From Apium graveolens (lineage: Eukaryota; Streptophyta; Magnoliopsida; Apiales; Apiaceae), in contig NC_133647.1 of NCBI RefSeq assembly GCF_009905375.1, positions 171,288,790-171,352,789 of the forward strand: DNA of 64,000 nucleotides, given 5' to 3'. This document shows, piece after piece, positions 12,347-25,559 of the stretch; the stretch's first letter is position 1, and each line of letters begins with the position of its first letter. A program made the position numbers and the translations under genes. The notes beneath the pieces were generated by a model. That model did not search any database, had not been told where the DNA came from, and saw nothing but the letters and a program-made list of their open reading frames with translations.

Positions 12347-14205
12347 AGTAAGTATAATTGATTTGAACTTTGGGAATTTATGGATTTCGATTGATATTAT
12401 TGGTAGGAGTCGGTGATTGGGATTTGTGCAATTAGATTGTGATTGGGTTGTCGTTATAGTGGTTGTGAATTGGTTTGACGTCGAGTTGTTCGACGGGTTA
12501 GTCCGATAAATAAAGGAGGTGCTGCTCAATTTCTGAAAAATCTAACTACGGAAATACGGGAGCGTATCCAGTAATTATCGGGCCATCGAACGAGTATATA
12601 TATAAACATATATATATATATGTTGTATACGAAATCTGATTGTATGTGGTGCTGAATTGTTTTTCCAAAAATAATAACCCTAATTTTGTAAAATGACGAG
12701 TATATGTGTTTTTCCGAAAATGAACACCGAACCTATTTTTTTTCGAGAATGTGAACCCTAAGTTTATGCGTTTATTGTAATAATATATATAAGTACGAGT
12801 TGGGATTTGATATCGAATGGGTAGATGTGTTATTGAGGATATGTCAAGCATACCTGGATGTCTAACGTAGGATATTTCGACCCTGTAGGTTCTAGTCGGG
12901 AAACCGAAAGTGGATGTTGGACTAAAGATAACCTAGTGAATAGTCGACGAGCTCAGTAAGGTTTTAACCGAAGAACCTGAGTACTGAAGTCGAACCCAAG
13001 GTGATCTAGTGGTTAGACGATAAAGCCTGAACGTTGAAGTTGGATCCAGAAGAGTCGAATAGTAAGGCAATAAAGCCAAGTGTCCGGATCGGTTCAAGGT
13101 CGAACATAGATAGTTGTAAAGCTCTGCAAGGCAAGTACCCCTGACCATTCTTTTATGGTTCAGTGCATATGAATAGATAAATGTTTTACTTTCGTAATGG
13201 AACAGAAACGTTTTAAGTTACGTATCCCCCGTATTTGAAATGTTGTTTAAAATTATGTTTTGGGGAAAAGTAACTTCTGAAAACACCTATCTCTAAACGT
13301 GATTTAAATGAAAAGAGAATTTGAATAGTGTGCTATGAAAGAATTGATTTTGAAAAAGAGATAGGTAAAAGTGATTTTGAAAACTGGATAAAATGATCAG
13401 ATATGGGATAAGTTGGGGCCAGAGTAGGCCTATTGAGGTGGCGTAAGAAGCTAATTCGGTTGCGCGCACTGTATAACCGATTGGTCCAGCAGGTCAGAGA
13501 CCTAGCTAGTCTCTGAGTTCCGAAACAGGTAAATGAGATAGCAGTTGGAGCCGTCTGGTGTTGATAGCCTAATCAGCTGTCTTCACATATCCGCTACGTA
13601 TCTGATTTGGATTTATGATTCCCGTAAGGGCATGAGTAGTTGATACAGTGATTTTATAAATGTGATTAGCATGCTAAAATTGGACTTTGGTATTTTTACA
13701 GCACACTGTTATGTTGTTTTGATAAAGCATGTTAGTTAGTGATATCCAGTTATCTCTGATTTTCGTTACGTAATGTTGATATCGTGATTACAGCTCTGTT
13801 CCTATCACTGCTTTATCATAAACTGTTTTACTTGTTATTCATATAGTGGTGCTGATGAGCAAGCAATTGCTCACCCTTGCAGAATATTTTATATGTATTG
13901 CAGATGCCTAGGAGATTCTTCTGTGATAGTCGGGCAGGGATTCTAGTTCCCTTCGTGTCGGACTCCTCTGAGATGGTTGTGTTGGACCAAGGGTGGTCTG
14001 TTGAGTTGCTGTGTTAAGTTAGCTGCGTCAGGACGATTGTTGTAAGTTGGTTTGTGTTAGTTGTAACCTAAATCGTACTTAAACCTAAAAAAGGTCTTGG
14101 TGAAGGGGTCGTAGTTATGTATTATTAATGATTTAGATTGAATTATGATTGTTATTATTGTTGTTGATGACATCAACTCCTGACCCCGGGGTTGAGGCCG
14201 TCACA

Positions 14206-14220
14206 GTTGGTATCAGAGCT
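14206..14220 (+). other. Element F primer-binding site
   Basis: gttggtatcagagct follows the LTR directly and matches the plant initiator-Met tRNA primer site (TGGTATCAGAGC). Confidence 0.88.
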
Positions 14221-15734
14221 ACAGGTTTGAGTCCCTGATTTAGGTTATGGATAGAGGCAAAGGAGTGAAGAAAGGTTAGTAGATAGATGTGAGTCAGCAA
14301 CTCAATCAGAGGAGTGAGTCTATGAGTTTAGTCAAGGGTTTCGGAAGCGTAACCCTGACGTTTATTGAGGATTGACTAGAACTGCCCTAACCTAGAGTAT
14401 GATTCCTTCACATATGTATTATTAGTAATGCTCGATAGAGATTTTTAGGTTGCTTTTTGAGAAATCTAAGTCTGATTGTGAGAGCTCATCTTTTGAGTGG
14501 ATCTTGGTATGTCAGCTATAGAGACACCCATATTATTCCTAAATATAGTATTTTCGACATCAAGGGAGGTTGTTGGACCAAATTTGTGACCTCGGTAAGT
14601 TCGGACAATATGATAATAGCCGGTGATTGCTATGACAGCCATGTTTCGTGAAGTATGGGGATCAGTACTATTGTTATATCTTAAATCGTATGCATATTTC
14701 TTGAGACACCTTTGCTTCCAGAATAATTGTCTATCAGCTAATAAGATGCTTATTATCCCTAAGAAATTCAAACCTGAAGCAAGCGACTTAAGGTTCTGTT
14801 GATTTATCATAAATCAGATTTTCCCTGCCTATTTGTGAATTTTCTATTTAAACATTGTTTCATTCCTCAATAATTATTTCGGTTGATTGGAGCAAACAAT
14901 GCAGATGACTTGACTGTTTGTCTATATGACAAAAGGTCTGGTGGGACGCCACCAAGTTATGTATTGTGAACTGTGCGGTACTAAGACTGGCCATCTTATG
15001 TACTTGTATGGTTGCTCTCAGTCATACCTACATCTTCTTCACAATTTCTTCTTATTTGATTCCCTTGAGTTTGAAACTTCCTTTAATATTCTATGATAAT
15101 GAATTTCTGCGATTGGATGGTCCTCGTTATTGAAAGCAAGTCAGACTAACTATCAGGAAGAGGGAAAGCCTTGTATCAGGGCGTTATTTATGAATAATGG
15201 TAACCGCGAGAGTTCAGGATCTAAGGATGGAGTTATAGGTTCGGGAAAAGTAAGTCAATGGTGGATGAACCGCTCGTGGGTGAAAAGAAATCCTCTCTAG
15301 AGGAATGATTGGTTGAAATTTGGACTTTGGTGCCTAGAAGAGCCCAGCGTTCCTTAAATTGACCTAATCAAATAGTTTGTTCAAGGTGGGTGGTTGATAT
15401 GGCCAGATAAGTCTCGTAGTATACCAGATTGGTGTTAATGTGATAATAGAGTAGTAACAGGAAGTGGTCAGTTGCTGTTGTATTAAGGATCTACGCTATG
15501 GTGAGCAGTATTCTAGTTTTCCTGAACCATTATTGATTCTGGTACTGTCATTGTTGCTATGATTGCTAGTGCTATTAATCTAGATTTCTTTTATATATGG
15601 ACCCCGATATTAAGGACATGGGTAATTTATTGGGCAGCATTTTCCTGATACAGGTGCACTGTTTAAAAACGGTGATATTTTGTTAAATACTTTGTTATGT
15701 TTTAAATAAAATCATTGATATATATTCCAGGAAG
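14221..15734 (+). other. Element F 5' leader, no supported gene
   Basis: This 1.5 kb untranslated leader lies between the primer site and gag. The first ~150 bp align with E's leader (gtgagtcagcaactca, then a conserved block ending gccctaa). Beyond that I see no conserved coding frame, and the 168-residue leader ORF of E has no intact counterpart. Confidence 0.6.
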
Positions 15735-16812
15735 ATGCCACCTAAGAAAGCTACCCAGTCCAAAGAAAATAGTAGTAGTATTGCAGAGGGTCCAACTATA
15801 AATGAAATTCTAGATTTGTTGCGCCAGCAGCAGCAACAATAGTTGCAGTTAATCCAACAGGTTCAGCAGCGGTATCTACGGTTGCAGCAGCAACATCAAG
15901 AAGTGAATTGAAGTGCTAGTTTTAAATCTTTCTAGAGTATTAAACCTCCTGAGTCTCAGGGTGAATTTAATCCAGTAGTTGTTGGAGCATGGTTATAAGA
16001 AATGGAGGAAGTTTTCAACCTCATTCAAGTAAGTGATAACCTTAAGACCGATTATGCGAGCTACTTTCTTAAGAATGAAGCAAATTACTGGTGGGCATCC
16101 ACTTGAGCGTTGGAAGGAGAAGACCTTGTTTCTTGGACAAGATTCACAGAATTATTTTGGAGGAGTGTTTTCCGATGGTTTAAGGAATCAGTTGGAAGTC
16201 GAGTTTCTGGAACTGAAACAAGATGAAAGAAGAAGTGTGTCGGAGTATGAGGCCAAGTTTGCAGAATTGGCCCGATTAGTTCTTGAGTATGTAAGTGTGG
16301 AGATTCAGAAGGTAAGAAGGTTCCAACAAGGGTTGAAGCCTGAAATTCGCAGAGGAGTTGTGGCGTTGCAACTCAAGACATACTCCTCTATGGTTCAGGT
16401 CGCCCTAGTAATGGAAGGTGACCAGAGGTTGACTGTTAAGGATGAAAGTGATAAGAAAAGGAAGTCGAAAGGTGTTAAGGATAAAGCAAACCAAGGAGAA
16501 TCCACTCAGGGATTTGAGAATTGGTTTGGCCGGAATAGGGGTAAGAGATACCGGAGATAGAGTTTATTTTAAGATAGATCTAGTGCTACTTCAGTTGCTT
16601 CCACTCCAGCCCAGTCAGTCAAGTGAGAAGTGGATTGCAAGTCCTGTGATAGGAGACGCAGTGGTGCGTGCAGAAAGAGTGTGCAATGTTTCAAGTATGG
16701 ATATAAGGGTCATTATGCCTCGGAAGGTAACCCAGAAGTTATGTATTACAATTATGGAGAAAGTGGGCATGTTGCAAGGAGTTGTAGAACGGTTATTCAA
16801 GATACTACATAA
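15735..16812 (+). pseudogene. gag: Element F gag remnant
   Basis: The ATG at 15735 starts MPPKKATQSK, matching E gag (MPPKKNFPS). A Gln-rich stretch follows, then the gypsy gag domain (QLEVEFLELKQDERRSVSEY, then RRFQQGLKPEIRRGVVALQL), which is open at about 16190-16558. Degenerate CCHC knuckles follow (CFKYGYKGHYASEGN, YNYGESGHVARSC), each missing cysteines. In-frame stops near 15840 and 15909, and a frameshift before 16190, break the start from the domain. The product would be a nucleocapsid; this copy cannot make it intact. Confidence 0.8.
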
Positions 16813-18712
16813 CAAGTGTTTAGAAGTTGGACGTAGTTGCGGTTGATCTGACACCCTCCGAGTTAGAAGGGTTTGATATGATTTTAGGATTGAGTTGGTT
16901 GCCCTGTGTTATGACCAAGAGTGGTTTTAGAAGAAGTGAAGTGTAAAGTGTACAGAAGCCAATAGTAAGATAAGTTTCTGGAGGCAGAAGCAATATAAGG
17001 AATTCTTCCAATCATGCGAGAAAAGAAGTAATAAGCTAAGGATATAAGGTAGATCCACCATCTGTAAAGATACGAAGAAGCGAATATTTAAGCTGGAAGA
17101 ATGTTGGGTAATAATAAATGCCTGGAGTTTCTGGAGGCCAGTGGAACGAAATAATTAGTTGATAATGGTAACAGTTATTAGAAAGAAAAGTGAGCATACC
17201 AGATATAGTTCTCTGGGGGTGCACCAGTGATGTTGCTGGAAAGAGAAATGAAATTATGAGATTGTGTACTAATTATCGGGAGTTTAACAAGATGATAAAT
17301 AAGAATAGGTAACCTCTATAAAGGATTGGTTACTTATGTGATCTAATTTAAGGAGTGTGTGATTTCTACGGGATTGACTTAAGATACAGTATGAGGGCAT
17401 GCCAAGGATTGTGGTTAGGATGAGTTATGAGTGCTGCAAGGTTGGTGATATCATGTGGAGTGACAAGTGTATGAGTCGTCTATAAGGATTTAAAGAACGT
17501 GGTGTATAAGGAGTACTTGGAAAAGCACATTGTATTTATTAATAACATCCTCGCCCATCTAAGGACTAAGGAAGGCCAAGTTGAAAACCTAGAGAAATGT
17601 AGCGAAGGATTGAACGGTGGCAATTGTATAATAAACCTTAAAAGTATGAAGTTCTAGTCAGGAGCCCGGTTGTTTGAGTAACTACCAACCAAGCAAGGTC
17701 CATTTAGCTACCAATATCTTGAATAGAAGAGAAGAAATGAATATGATTAAGATTACTGAGGAATTAACAGAAGAATTGGAAAGAGTAAAAGTGGGAGTTT
17801 GAATACCTAAAGGTGATCAGAAGTGAACATATGAGATTACTTTCTAGCCTTGACAGATGAGAATGAGTAAGAGGTGTTCGAATGTTTGGAAATTAAGTTA
17901 AAAATAAATACTACCTATCATCCTTAGACGAAGGGTCAAAGTGTTAAGATGAATTGGATGATGTAAGATATGTGGAGAGTATATATGTTGAGTTTAATAG
18001 AAACTGAGGTAATCATCTATTAAAGATTGGGTATTCAATGCTAATAGTTATCACGTTGGTAAGAAAATGCTACCTTGTGAAGCCTGGTATGGACATAAGC
18101 GTGGATCATCACTCTATTGAGAGAAAGTGGGAGTAGAGATATTTTTAAGTCTTGAGCTAATTCAGTACGTCAAGAGTGGAGTGGTGTTGATTCGGAAAAG
18201 AGTTGAAACAACTCGGGATAGGCAAAGAAAGAAAATGGACTTGCATCGAAAGAATATGGATATAGAATTACTATCGTTGGTGCGGGTAAACGTTTTATCT
18301 TGAAAGAGATTGGTTAAGTTTGAATAGAAGGGACAAGTAGAGTCCTAAATGTATTGAATTGTTAGAAGTATAAATAAATATAGGCAAAGTTGTCTATGAG
18401 TTGATGTTATCACCGCCGTTGCCATGTACATATATATAATGTGTTCCACGTGTCAATATTAAGGCAATATATATCTGGTTGAACCAAAACATTGATTAGA
18501 AGCCAATGGGCTCTTATCCAAATATTTGTTTTGCGTGGAATGATCGATCCTAATCCTGGATCGTTGAGAGCGAGTTCATAAGAAGGAGTTTATATCCCTA
18601 ATAAGTATGCTTTGAATAAATCCTCGAGTCGAAGAGTCTACCTGGAAGTTAGAGTCAGATATGCTTGACAAATATCCTCATTTATTTAGTTAGATCAGAT
18701 TCTGAGGACAGA
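16813..18712 (+). pseudogene. pol: Element F pol remnants
   Basis: Only scraps can be aligned with E. An RT piece near 17276-17310 matches the YRELNK region. RT motif C is near 17536-17560, where E's FIDN reads FINN. Fragments of integrase (around 17925-18130) and of the C-terminal chromodomain region (18590-18690) follow. The segment is far shorter than E's pol, with many stops in all frames and large deletions in protease, RT and RNase H. No functional product is possible. Confidence 0.78.
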
Positions 18713-18733
18713 ATCTTTTTAAGGGGGGGAAAA
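18713..18733 (+). other. Element F polypurine tract region
   Basis: The sequence tctttttaaggggggg followed by A-rich bases directly precedes the 3' LTR. This is the expected plus-strand primer site. Confidence 0.75.
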
Positions 18734-19696
18734 TATAACGACTCATATATTTTATTATTTAAATGTGTAATTGTTAAATAATTAATAAATAAAATATATG
18801 TATTGGTAGTGTCAGCAGTGTATTGTGTGTTACTATTTTTATGTGTGACTGTGGATGTATAGGGATTAATTGTGTAATAAATATTGAGTGGTATTGTTCT
18901 GTTCCACTTTAAAAAGTGGATTTAATTGTAGATTTATTTCCATAAATATTTGGATGATCTCTAAAATTGGATTTATAATTTTATAATTTCAATAATTATT
19001 TTTAGGACTTTATAAAATTGAGAAATCAATATTTCATTAATTATTTATTTTTAAATGATTTTCTGGGTGTGTTTAATGGTAAAATCCATATTTAATTATG
19101 GAAATCTTCAAAAATTATGAAACTTATATTTTATTAAGTTCGTATTATTCTGAGAATTTTAAAATTATTTTGGAAATTTTAAGGATTAATTTCACCCGCG
19201 CGTCGATTCGTTTAATTGATAAAAGCGGGTATAAAGTGCATTTCAGAAATCTTTTTAAAATTTCAAAATTTATGTTTTTATAAACTTCGGGATTTTTAGA
19301 AAATTTTAAGACTATTTTTGTAATTTTATGAATTTGTTTTATGCACACCTTGGTTCGATAAATTGTGAAGTGCGGTGGAGAATTAGGCCATCGGGTGTTA
19401 ATTGTACACGCGTCTTATTTATAATTAGCATCAGCCACGTGTTGGATTGTTAATACTTTTGCAGATTAAATAAATAAAATAAGAGATAATAACAATCAAA
19501 ATTAAGAACAGTTATACATATTGGTGTATATCCAATTTCTTGTGCCTATATCTCTATTCCTCCATCTCTCTCGATATGCAGTCTCTCCTCTCTGTTTTTC
19601 TTTGGTTTCGCCGCCGCCTACTTCCGGCTAAACACCGGCTATCCCTTCATTTGCGATTCCTTGCCCAACCTCTGTTTGGCTGACATACACACGAAC

Positions 19697-19738
<42 letters not shown>

Positions 19739-22201
19739 ATCAGCCGCGAGGGGGTGGGGATTGGTCGTGATTCCTTCTTTCCGCCTTGTTTCTGCTTTCC
19801 GGCCGCCGCTATTTTCAATTTCTGGCGAATAGCCGGGGGGTGTGTGAGTGGTAGGCGTGTGTGGATTTTGTGTATACATCTGTGTGCGTGCGTTGTGTTG
19901 TGGGTGTTTTAAATTCCCGTGCTTCTCTGTGTGTCCTGCTTCTCCACTTCCGGTTGCCGCCGGTTTCGATCGGCGAGGTAACCTATTGATTGTGGTGCGT
20001 GTCTCAATCGTGGTAACCTGTGTTTCAGTGATGTTTTGATTCAGTTATTTTACATAGAAATATTGTTTTCCTGTTAAATTAACTAGCTGATTGATGTTGT
20101 GAAATTGATGAAATTAATTCGGTAATTATTGCATTATTTATTCGAATTATTAGATGGTAATAATTCGGAATTCTTATCGGTGAAATCCGTGATTGGAAAC
20201 CCAACTTGGGTACCTCCGGATTTTATCGCCGTCCGCGATGAATTTTGATGAGCGGGCGGTGGACTGTGATGACGCGGTTCTGAGTCCTAATATTTTAAAA
20301 TAAATAAATATAAAAATACGAATAACAATAATAATTAGTAAGTATAATTGATTTGAACTTTGGGAATTTATGGATTTCGATTTATATTATTGGTAGGAGT
20401 CGGTGATTGGGATTTGTGCAATTAGATTGTGATTGGGTTGTCGTTATAGTGGTTGTGAATTGGTTTGACGTCGAGTTGTTCGACGGGTTAGTCCGATAAA
20501 TAACGGAGGTGCTGCTCAATTTTCGAAAAATCTAACTACGGAAATACGGGAGCGTATCCAGTAATTATCGGGCCGTCGAATGAGTATATATATAAACATA
20601 TATATATATATATATATATTGTATACGAAATCTGATTGTATATGGTGGTGAATTGTTTTGCCAAAAATAATAACCCTAATTTTGTAAAATGACGAGTATA
20701 TGTCTTTTACCGAAAATGAACACCGAACCTATTTTTTTTTCGAGAATGTGAACCCTAAGTTGATGTGTGTATTGTAATAATATATATAAGTACGAGTTGG
20801 GATTTGATATCGAATGGGTAGATGTGTTATTGAGGATATGTCAAGCATACCTGGATGTCTAACGTAGGATATTTCGACCCTATAGGTTCTAGTCAGGAAA
20901 CCGAAAGTGGATGTTGGACTAAAGATAACCTAGTGGACAGTCGAAGAGCTCAGTAGGGTTTTAACCGAAGAACCTGAGTACTGAAGTCGAACCCAAGGTG
21001 ATCTAGTGGTTAGACGATAAAGCCTGAACGTTGAAGTTGGATCCAGAAGAGTCGAATAGTAAGGCAATAAAGCCAAGTGTCGGAATCGGTTCAAGGTCAA
21101 ACAGAGATAGTTGTATAGCTCTGCAAGGCAAGTACCCCTGACCATTCTTTTATGGTTCAGTGCATATGAATAGCTAAATGTTTTACTTTCATAATGGAAC
21201 AGAAATGTTTCAAGTTACGTATCCCCCGTATTTGAAATGTTGTTTAAAATTATGTTTTGGGGAAAAGTAACTTCTGAAAACACCCATCTCTAAACGTGAT
21301 TTAAATGAAAAGAGGATTTGAATAGTGTGATATGACAGAATTGATTTTGAAAAAGAGATAGGTAAAAGTGATTTTGAAAACTGGATAAAACGATCAGATA
21401 TGGGATAAGTTGGGGCCAGAGTAGGCCTATTGAGGTGGCGTAAGAGGCTAATTCGGTTGTGTGCACTGTATAACCGATTAATCCAGCAGGTCAGAGACCT
21501 AGCTAGTCTCTGAGTTCTGGAACAGGTAAATGAGATGGCAGTTGGAGCCGTCTGGTGTTGATAGCCAGATCAGCTGTCTTCACATATCCGCTACATATCT
21601 GATTTGGATTTATGATTCCCGTAATGGCATGAGTAGTTGATACAGCGATTTTATAAATGTGATTAGCATGCTAAAATTGGACTCTGGTATTTTTACAGCA
21701 CACTGTTATGTTGTTTTTATAAAGCATGCTAGTTAGTAATATCCAGTTATCTCTGATTTTCGTTACATAATGTTGATATCGTGATTACAGCTCTATTCCT
21801 AGCACTGCTTTATCATAAACTGTTTTACTTGTTATTCATATAGTGGTGCTGCTGAGCAAGAAATTGCTCACTCTTGCAGAATATTTTATATGTATTGCAA
21901 ATGCGTAGGAGATTCTTCTGTGATAGTCGGGCAGGGATTCCAGTTTCCTTCGTGTCGGACTCCTCTGAGATGGTTGTGTTGGACCAAGGGTGGTCTGTTG
22001 AGTTGCTGTGTTAAGTTAGCTACGTCAGGACGATTGTTGTAGTTGGTTTATGTTAGTTGTAACCTAAATCGTACTTAAACCTGGAAAAGGTCTTGGTGAA
22101 GGGGTCGTAGTTATGTATTATTAATGATTTAGATTGAATTATGATTGTTATTATTGTTGTTGATGACATCAACTCCTGACCTCGGGGTTGAGGCCGTCAC
22201 A
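18734..22201 (+). repeat. Element F 3' LTR
   Basis: The LTR is 3468 bp and matches 10731-14205 nearly throughout. It begins TATAACGACTC and ends GGCCGTCACA. In the first ~300 bp I count about ten differences. The microsatellite at 19697-19738 differs in length and composition from the 5' LTR. Confidence 0.92.
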
Positions 22202-24132
22202 GTGATGATGAAAGTGATCAAGAAACAGTATCAAAGGATAATACAGAAAAATCCACTACCAATGAAGCACAAAATTCAACATCTGTCGAGTTGCATTATG
22301 CTTCATCCGACGGGAGACAATCTGCTTTATCCGTCGGGAGACAACCAGCCTCATCCGTCGGTACTCAAAATTCACCATCCGTCGGGTCATCAAAAGAAGC
22401 TGGAAGTCAGAATAGATCACTTACAAAAAGCTTCCCTTTCTCAAATCAAAGATCCATTAACTCATAGGGAGTTTCTAATAATCAAAACTCAATCACACAT
22501 CAAGACAACAATGAGGCCTCTTCATCTAGAGCTAATCTACCTCAATAAAGGAAATGGACAAAGGATCACCCCTTTGAGCTCATCATTGGTGATGTATCTT
22601 CTAGAATTCAAACAAGAAGAGCAACTCAAGAAGAATGTCTATAAATCAGCTTTCTTTCTAAGGAAGGACCAAAGAAGGTAGAAGAAGCTTTGTTGGATCC
22701 TGATTGGATTTTAGCTATGCAGGAGGAGCTAAACCAATTTGAGAGGAATAAGGTATGGAAGCTGGTACCCAAGCCTAAAGGAAAGAATCCAATAGACACC
22801 AAATGGGTATTCAGAAACAAGATGGATAAAAATGGCATAGTAGTCAGGAACAAAGCTAGATTGGTTGCTAAGGGTTATTCTCAACAATAAGGAATAGACT
22901 TTGATGAAACATTTGCTCCTGTTGCAAGACTTGAAGCCATCAGAATCTTCTTAGCCTATGCAGCCCATGCCAATTTCAAAGTCTATCAAATGGATGTCAA
23001 AAGTGCCTTTCTGAATGGAGATTTGGAGGATGAAGTCTATGTCAGTCAGCCTCCTGGTTTTGAAGATCCAAACTTTCCAGAATATGTTTATTATCTTTTA
23101 AAGCACTTAGATCCTGGTATGACACTTTGTCAAAGTTTCTTTTAGAGAACCACTTCACTAGAGGTACTGTAGACAAAACTCTTTTCTTTAGAAATGTTAA
23201 TGGCTCTAGTATACTTGTTCAAATTTATGTAGATGACATTATTTTTGGCTCTATAGATGAAAAACTTTGCAAAAAGTTTGCCAAATTGATGCAAAGTAAG
23301 TATGAAATGAGTATGATGGGAGAACTAACTTACTTTCTTGGTTTGAAAGTTAAGCAAGTTAGTGATGGAATATTCATTAGTCAAACTAAATACATTTATG
23401 ATCTTTTAAAGAAGTTTGATCTAATGGATTGCACATCTGCAAAAACTCCCATGGCCACTGCAACTAAGCTTGAATTAAACACTACTGAAAAGTCTGTGGA
23501 TATTTCAAATTATAGGGGCATGGTTGGCTCACTTCTGTACTTAACAGCTAGTAGGCTAGATATAATATTTGCTACATGTTTGTGTGCTAGATTTCAGGCT
23601 GATCCTAGAGAATCTCACTTAGTAGCTATGAAGAGAATTTTTAGATATCTCAAGGGAACACCAAAACTTGGCATTTGGTACCCTAGAGATTCTGGTTTTG
23701 ATCTAACTGGTTATTCAGATTCAGATTATGCAGGTTGTAGAATTGATAGAAAAAGTACAACAGGAACCTGTCAATTTCTAGGAAACAAGCTTGTGTCCTG
23801 GTTCAGTAAAAAGCAAAATTCAGTTTCTACTTCTACAGCTAAAGCTGAATATATTGCTGCTGGCAGTTGCTATGCACAGATTTTGTGGATGAAAAACCAA
23901 TTGCTATGATAACACAAGTGCAATTGCCATCACTGAAATTCCAGTACAGCATTCAAGGACAAAGCACATAGATATCAAGTACCACTTCATAAGGGAACAT
24001 GTAATGAATGGTACTGTGGAACTACATTTTGTTCCAAGTGAAAAGCAGCTTGCAGATATATTTACCAAGCCACTGGATGAATCCACCTTTTCAAGGTTGG
24101 TAAGTGAGTTAGGCATGCTAAATTATTCTTAA
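22202..24132 (+). pseudogene. pol: Element B pol, 3' part: spacer, reverse transcriptase, RNase H
   Basis: This continues B pol after F. The spacer with five family words (22281-22385) leads into RT, with YVDD at about 23228-23239, and RNase H ([12 protein letters not shown], then a CDN-like site), ending in LNYS and TAA at 24130-24132. Against A there are stops in the spacer (TAG near 22465, TAA near 22546), a TAA near 22888 (Glu in A), a deletion of about 20 nt at 23105 that removes the YGLKQ region, and a deletion of about 35 nt near 23907. No functional polyprotein can be made. Confidence 0.9.
22281..22385 (+). repeat. Cluster of the ATCCGTCGG word in B pol spacer
   Basis: The positions match the A cluster (1841-1945), with words at 22281, 22305, 22329, 22353 and 22377. 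Three of the five are exact ATCCGTCGG here, against two in A, so the word persists in a reading frame that is otherwise decaying. Confidence 0.72.
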
Positions 24133-24653
24133 ATCTTTTCAGATAATTTGCAAGTTGTATTGCAGCCAAAAATTTAATTGGTTTTACAGTCTTGGATGAA
24201 ATTTTGCTAAGTCAAAATTTACATCTCGACGGATGATCATTATCCATCGAGTTTGATCATCCGTCGGTATACGTTTTGTTAATAAAATCAATTATTTTTC
24301 TGGAATATTTCATGACTCGACGGATAACTACTTATTCTCATCCGTCGAATTATTTGAATCCTAACTGTTGATTCCCTGAACATTATCCATCGAGTATACT
24401 TACAGTTCATAAGTATAACACGACAAATAATTGAAGGAATTTTTACAGTTTATTTTTTAAACGGCTATTTTGGGCAATTCTTATTGGCTACTTTATTTTA
24501 CTTTATTATTTTTTACAGTTATTTTTGAGATAGTATAAAAGCTTAATTCATTACCATTACTTTTCTTTTATTATTCTCAAATCATCTGCTCTAAATTCTC
24601 TCTTTCTCAAAAGCAATTATCATCTCTATCTCTGCAATTTCCACTCTCTAACA
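24133..24653 (+). promoter_or_regulatory. Element B RNase H-ORF3 linker with word cluster and core promoter
   Basis: Same layout as A's linker. Family words lie at about 24226-24270 (including cgacggatgatcattatccatcg) and around 24320-24395. A TATA-like box (tataaaa, 24534-24540) and a CT-rich leader of about 110 bp precede the ATG at 24654. No ORF is present. Confidence 0.6.
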
Positions 24654-24887
24654 ATGACACCAGTCGTTAAGATCATGTCACAAACTGGATTCATCTATAA
24701 GAAAAACAACTTCACGGCTCTAGTAAACAAGGGGATTCAACAGTCTGGTGACTACCACAAAATGATGGATTTTGTGAAGAACTGCAAACACAACTATGCC
24801 ATGCTAGAATCACACCACCTTCTGTGAGGTTGTGGAAGAAATGTGGTCAACTGCCGTGTACAACTCAACTGATAAGACCATCACACT
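24654..24887 (+). pseudogene. Element B ORF3, first part (cut by element C)
   Basis: The ATG at 24654 begins M-T-P-V-V-K-I-M-S-Q-T-G, as in A ORF3. The frame is disturbed near 24815 by a small deletion against A, and is then interrupted at 24887 by C. The rest of the gene resumes at 38097. Confidence 0.82.
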
Positions 24888-25503
24888 TGTTAGATATATT
24901 TGATAATGTCATGGCTAATATGTTTTATGTTTAGCTTTCAGATCTTACGTGAACAGGATAAATCAGTACTTAACTGTTGATCAGTACTTATACTGGAAGT
25001 CAGGACTTAAGGATATCAGTACTTATATTATCAGGAGATAATCATCAGAAGATAGATATCAGAACTTAAGTGCTGAAGGACAATCAGATAAGGACAGTAG
25101 CTGATTAAAGGAAAGAAGATCGAGATAAACATAAGAAGAGATATGCATGAAGAAGGAATTCCGTGAAGAATGGAATACTTGGAAGAAAAGATATCTGATT
25201 GATATATTTTAGGAAGCAGAATTATATTCCATATCAATTAGCGATTATCTTGTAACTGTGTAGTATATAAACACAGACATAGGGTTTACACTATAAGTGT
25301 TATCATTATTAGAAAAGATTATTCATTGTAACCCTAGCAGCTCTCGTGATATTTGTTCATCACTGAGAGGTAACAGTTCCATACTGTAACAGAGTTTATT
25401 GTTTCAATAAAGTTTGTTTTCCTGTTACTTAAGATCTTAAAGTTCGATTTGAGTGTACTATACACTGTATTCACCCCCTCTACAGTGTGTGTGTGACCTA
25501 ACA
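24888..25503 (+). repeat. Element C 5' LTR
   Basis: The LTR starts TGTTAGATATA and ends GTGACCTAACA. A TATA box (tatataaa) is at 25264-25271. Upstream, about 24950-25075, lie five or six copies of ATCAGTACTTA/ATCAGAACTTA, the reverse complement of the word (AAGTTCTGAT and one-base variants) repeated in C's linker and coding regions. Confidence 0.95.
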
Positions 25504-25518
25504 ATTGGTATCAGAGCC
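25504..25518 (+). other. Element C primer-binding site
   Basis: attggtatcagagcc follows the LTR and exactly contains the initiator-Met tRNA primer site TGGTATCAGAGC. Confidence 0.92.
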
Positions 25519-25559
25519 TATCTGTTAACTTACATACAGTTAAAGATCCAAACACAATC

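Larger units (their letters stand above)
10731..14205 (+). repeat. Element F 5' LTR
   Basis: The LTR is 3475 bp, begins TATAACGTCTCG and ends GGCCGTCACA. The start is TA rather than TG in both LTRs. It contains a (TA)n tract at 11691-11727 and an (AAT)n tract at 12324-12346, both of different length in the 3' LTR. A short ORF begins at an ATG near 13906, and the E LTR has a similarly placed one near 57711. Other ORFs in the LTR, on both strands, look incidental. Confidence 0.92.
10731..22201 (+). mobile_element. Ty3/gypsy element F, complete ends with decayed interior (likely non-autonomous)
   Basis: F has two LTRs of about 3.47 kb, an initiator-Met-tRNA primer site, a long leader, recognisable gag and only scattered remnants of pol. 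It is flanked by gtgat. It is related to E: the leader, gag, RT and integrase scraps and parts of the LTR (for example around 10980 and 55380) align. The LTRs differ by about 3% over the first 300 bp, whereas the coding region is riddled with stops and deletions. Confidence 0.9.

Noticed and set aside
25504..25518. TGGTATCAGAGC strings taken as tRNA gene pieces
   Set aside because: Each lies directly after an LTR and is the primer-binding site. No tRNA cloverleaf surrounds any of them.
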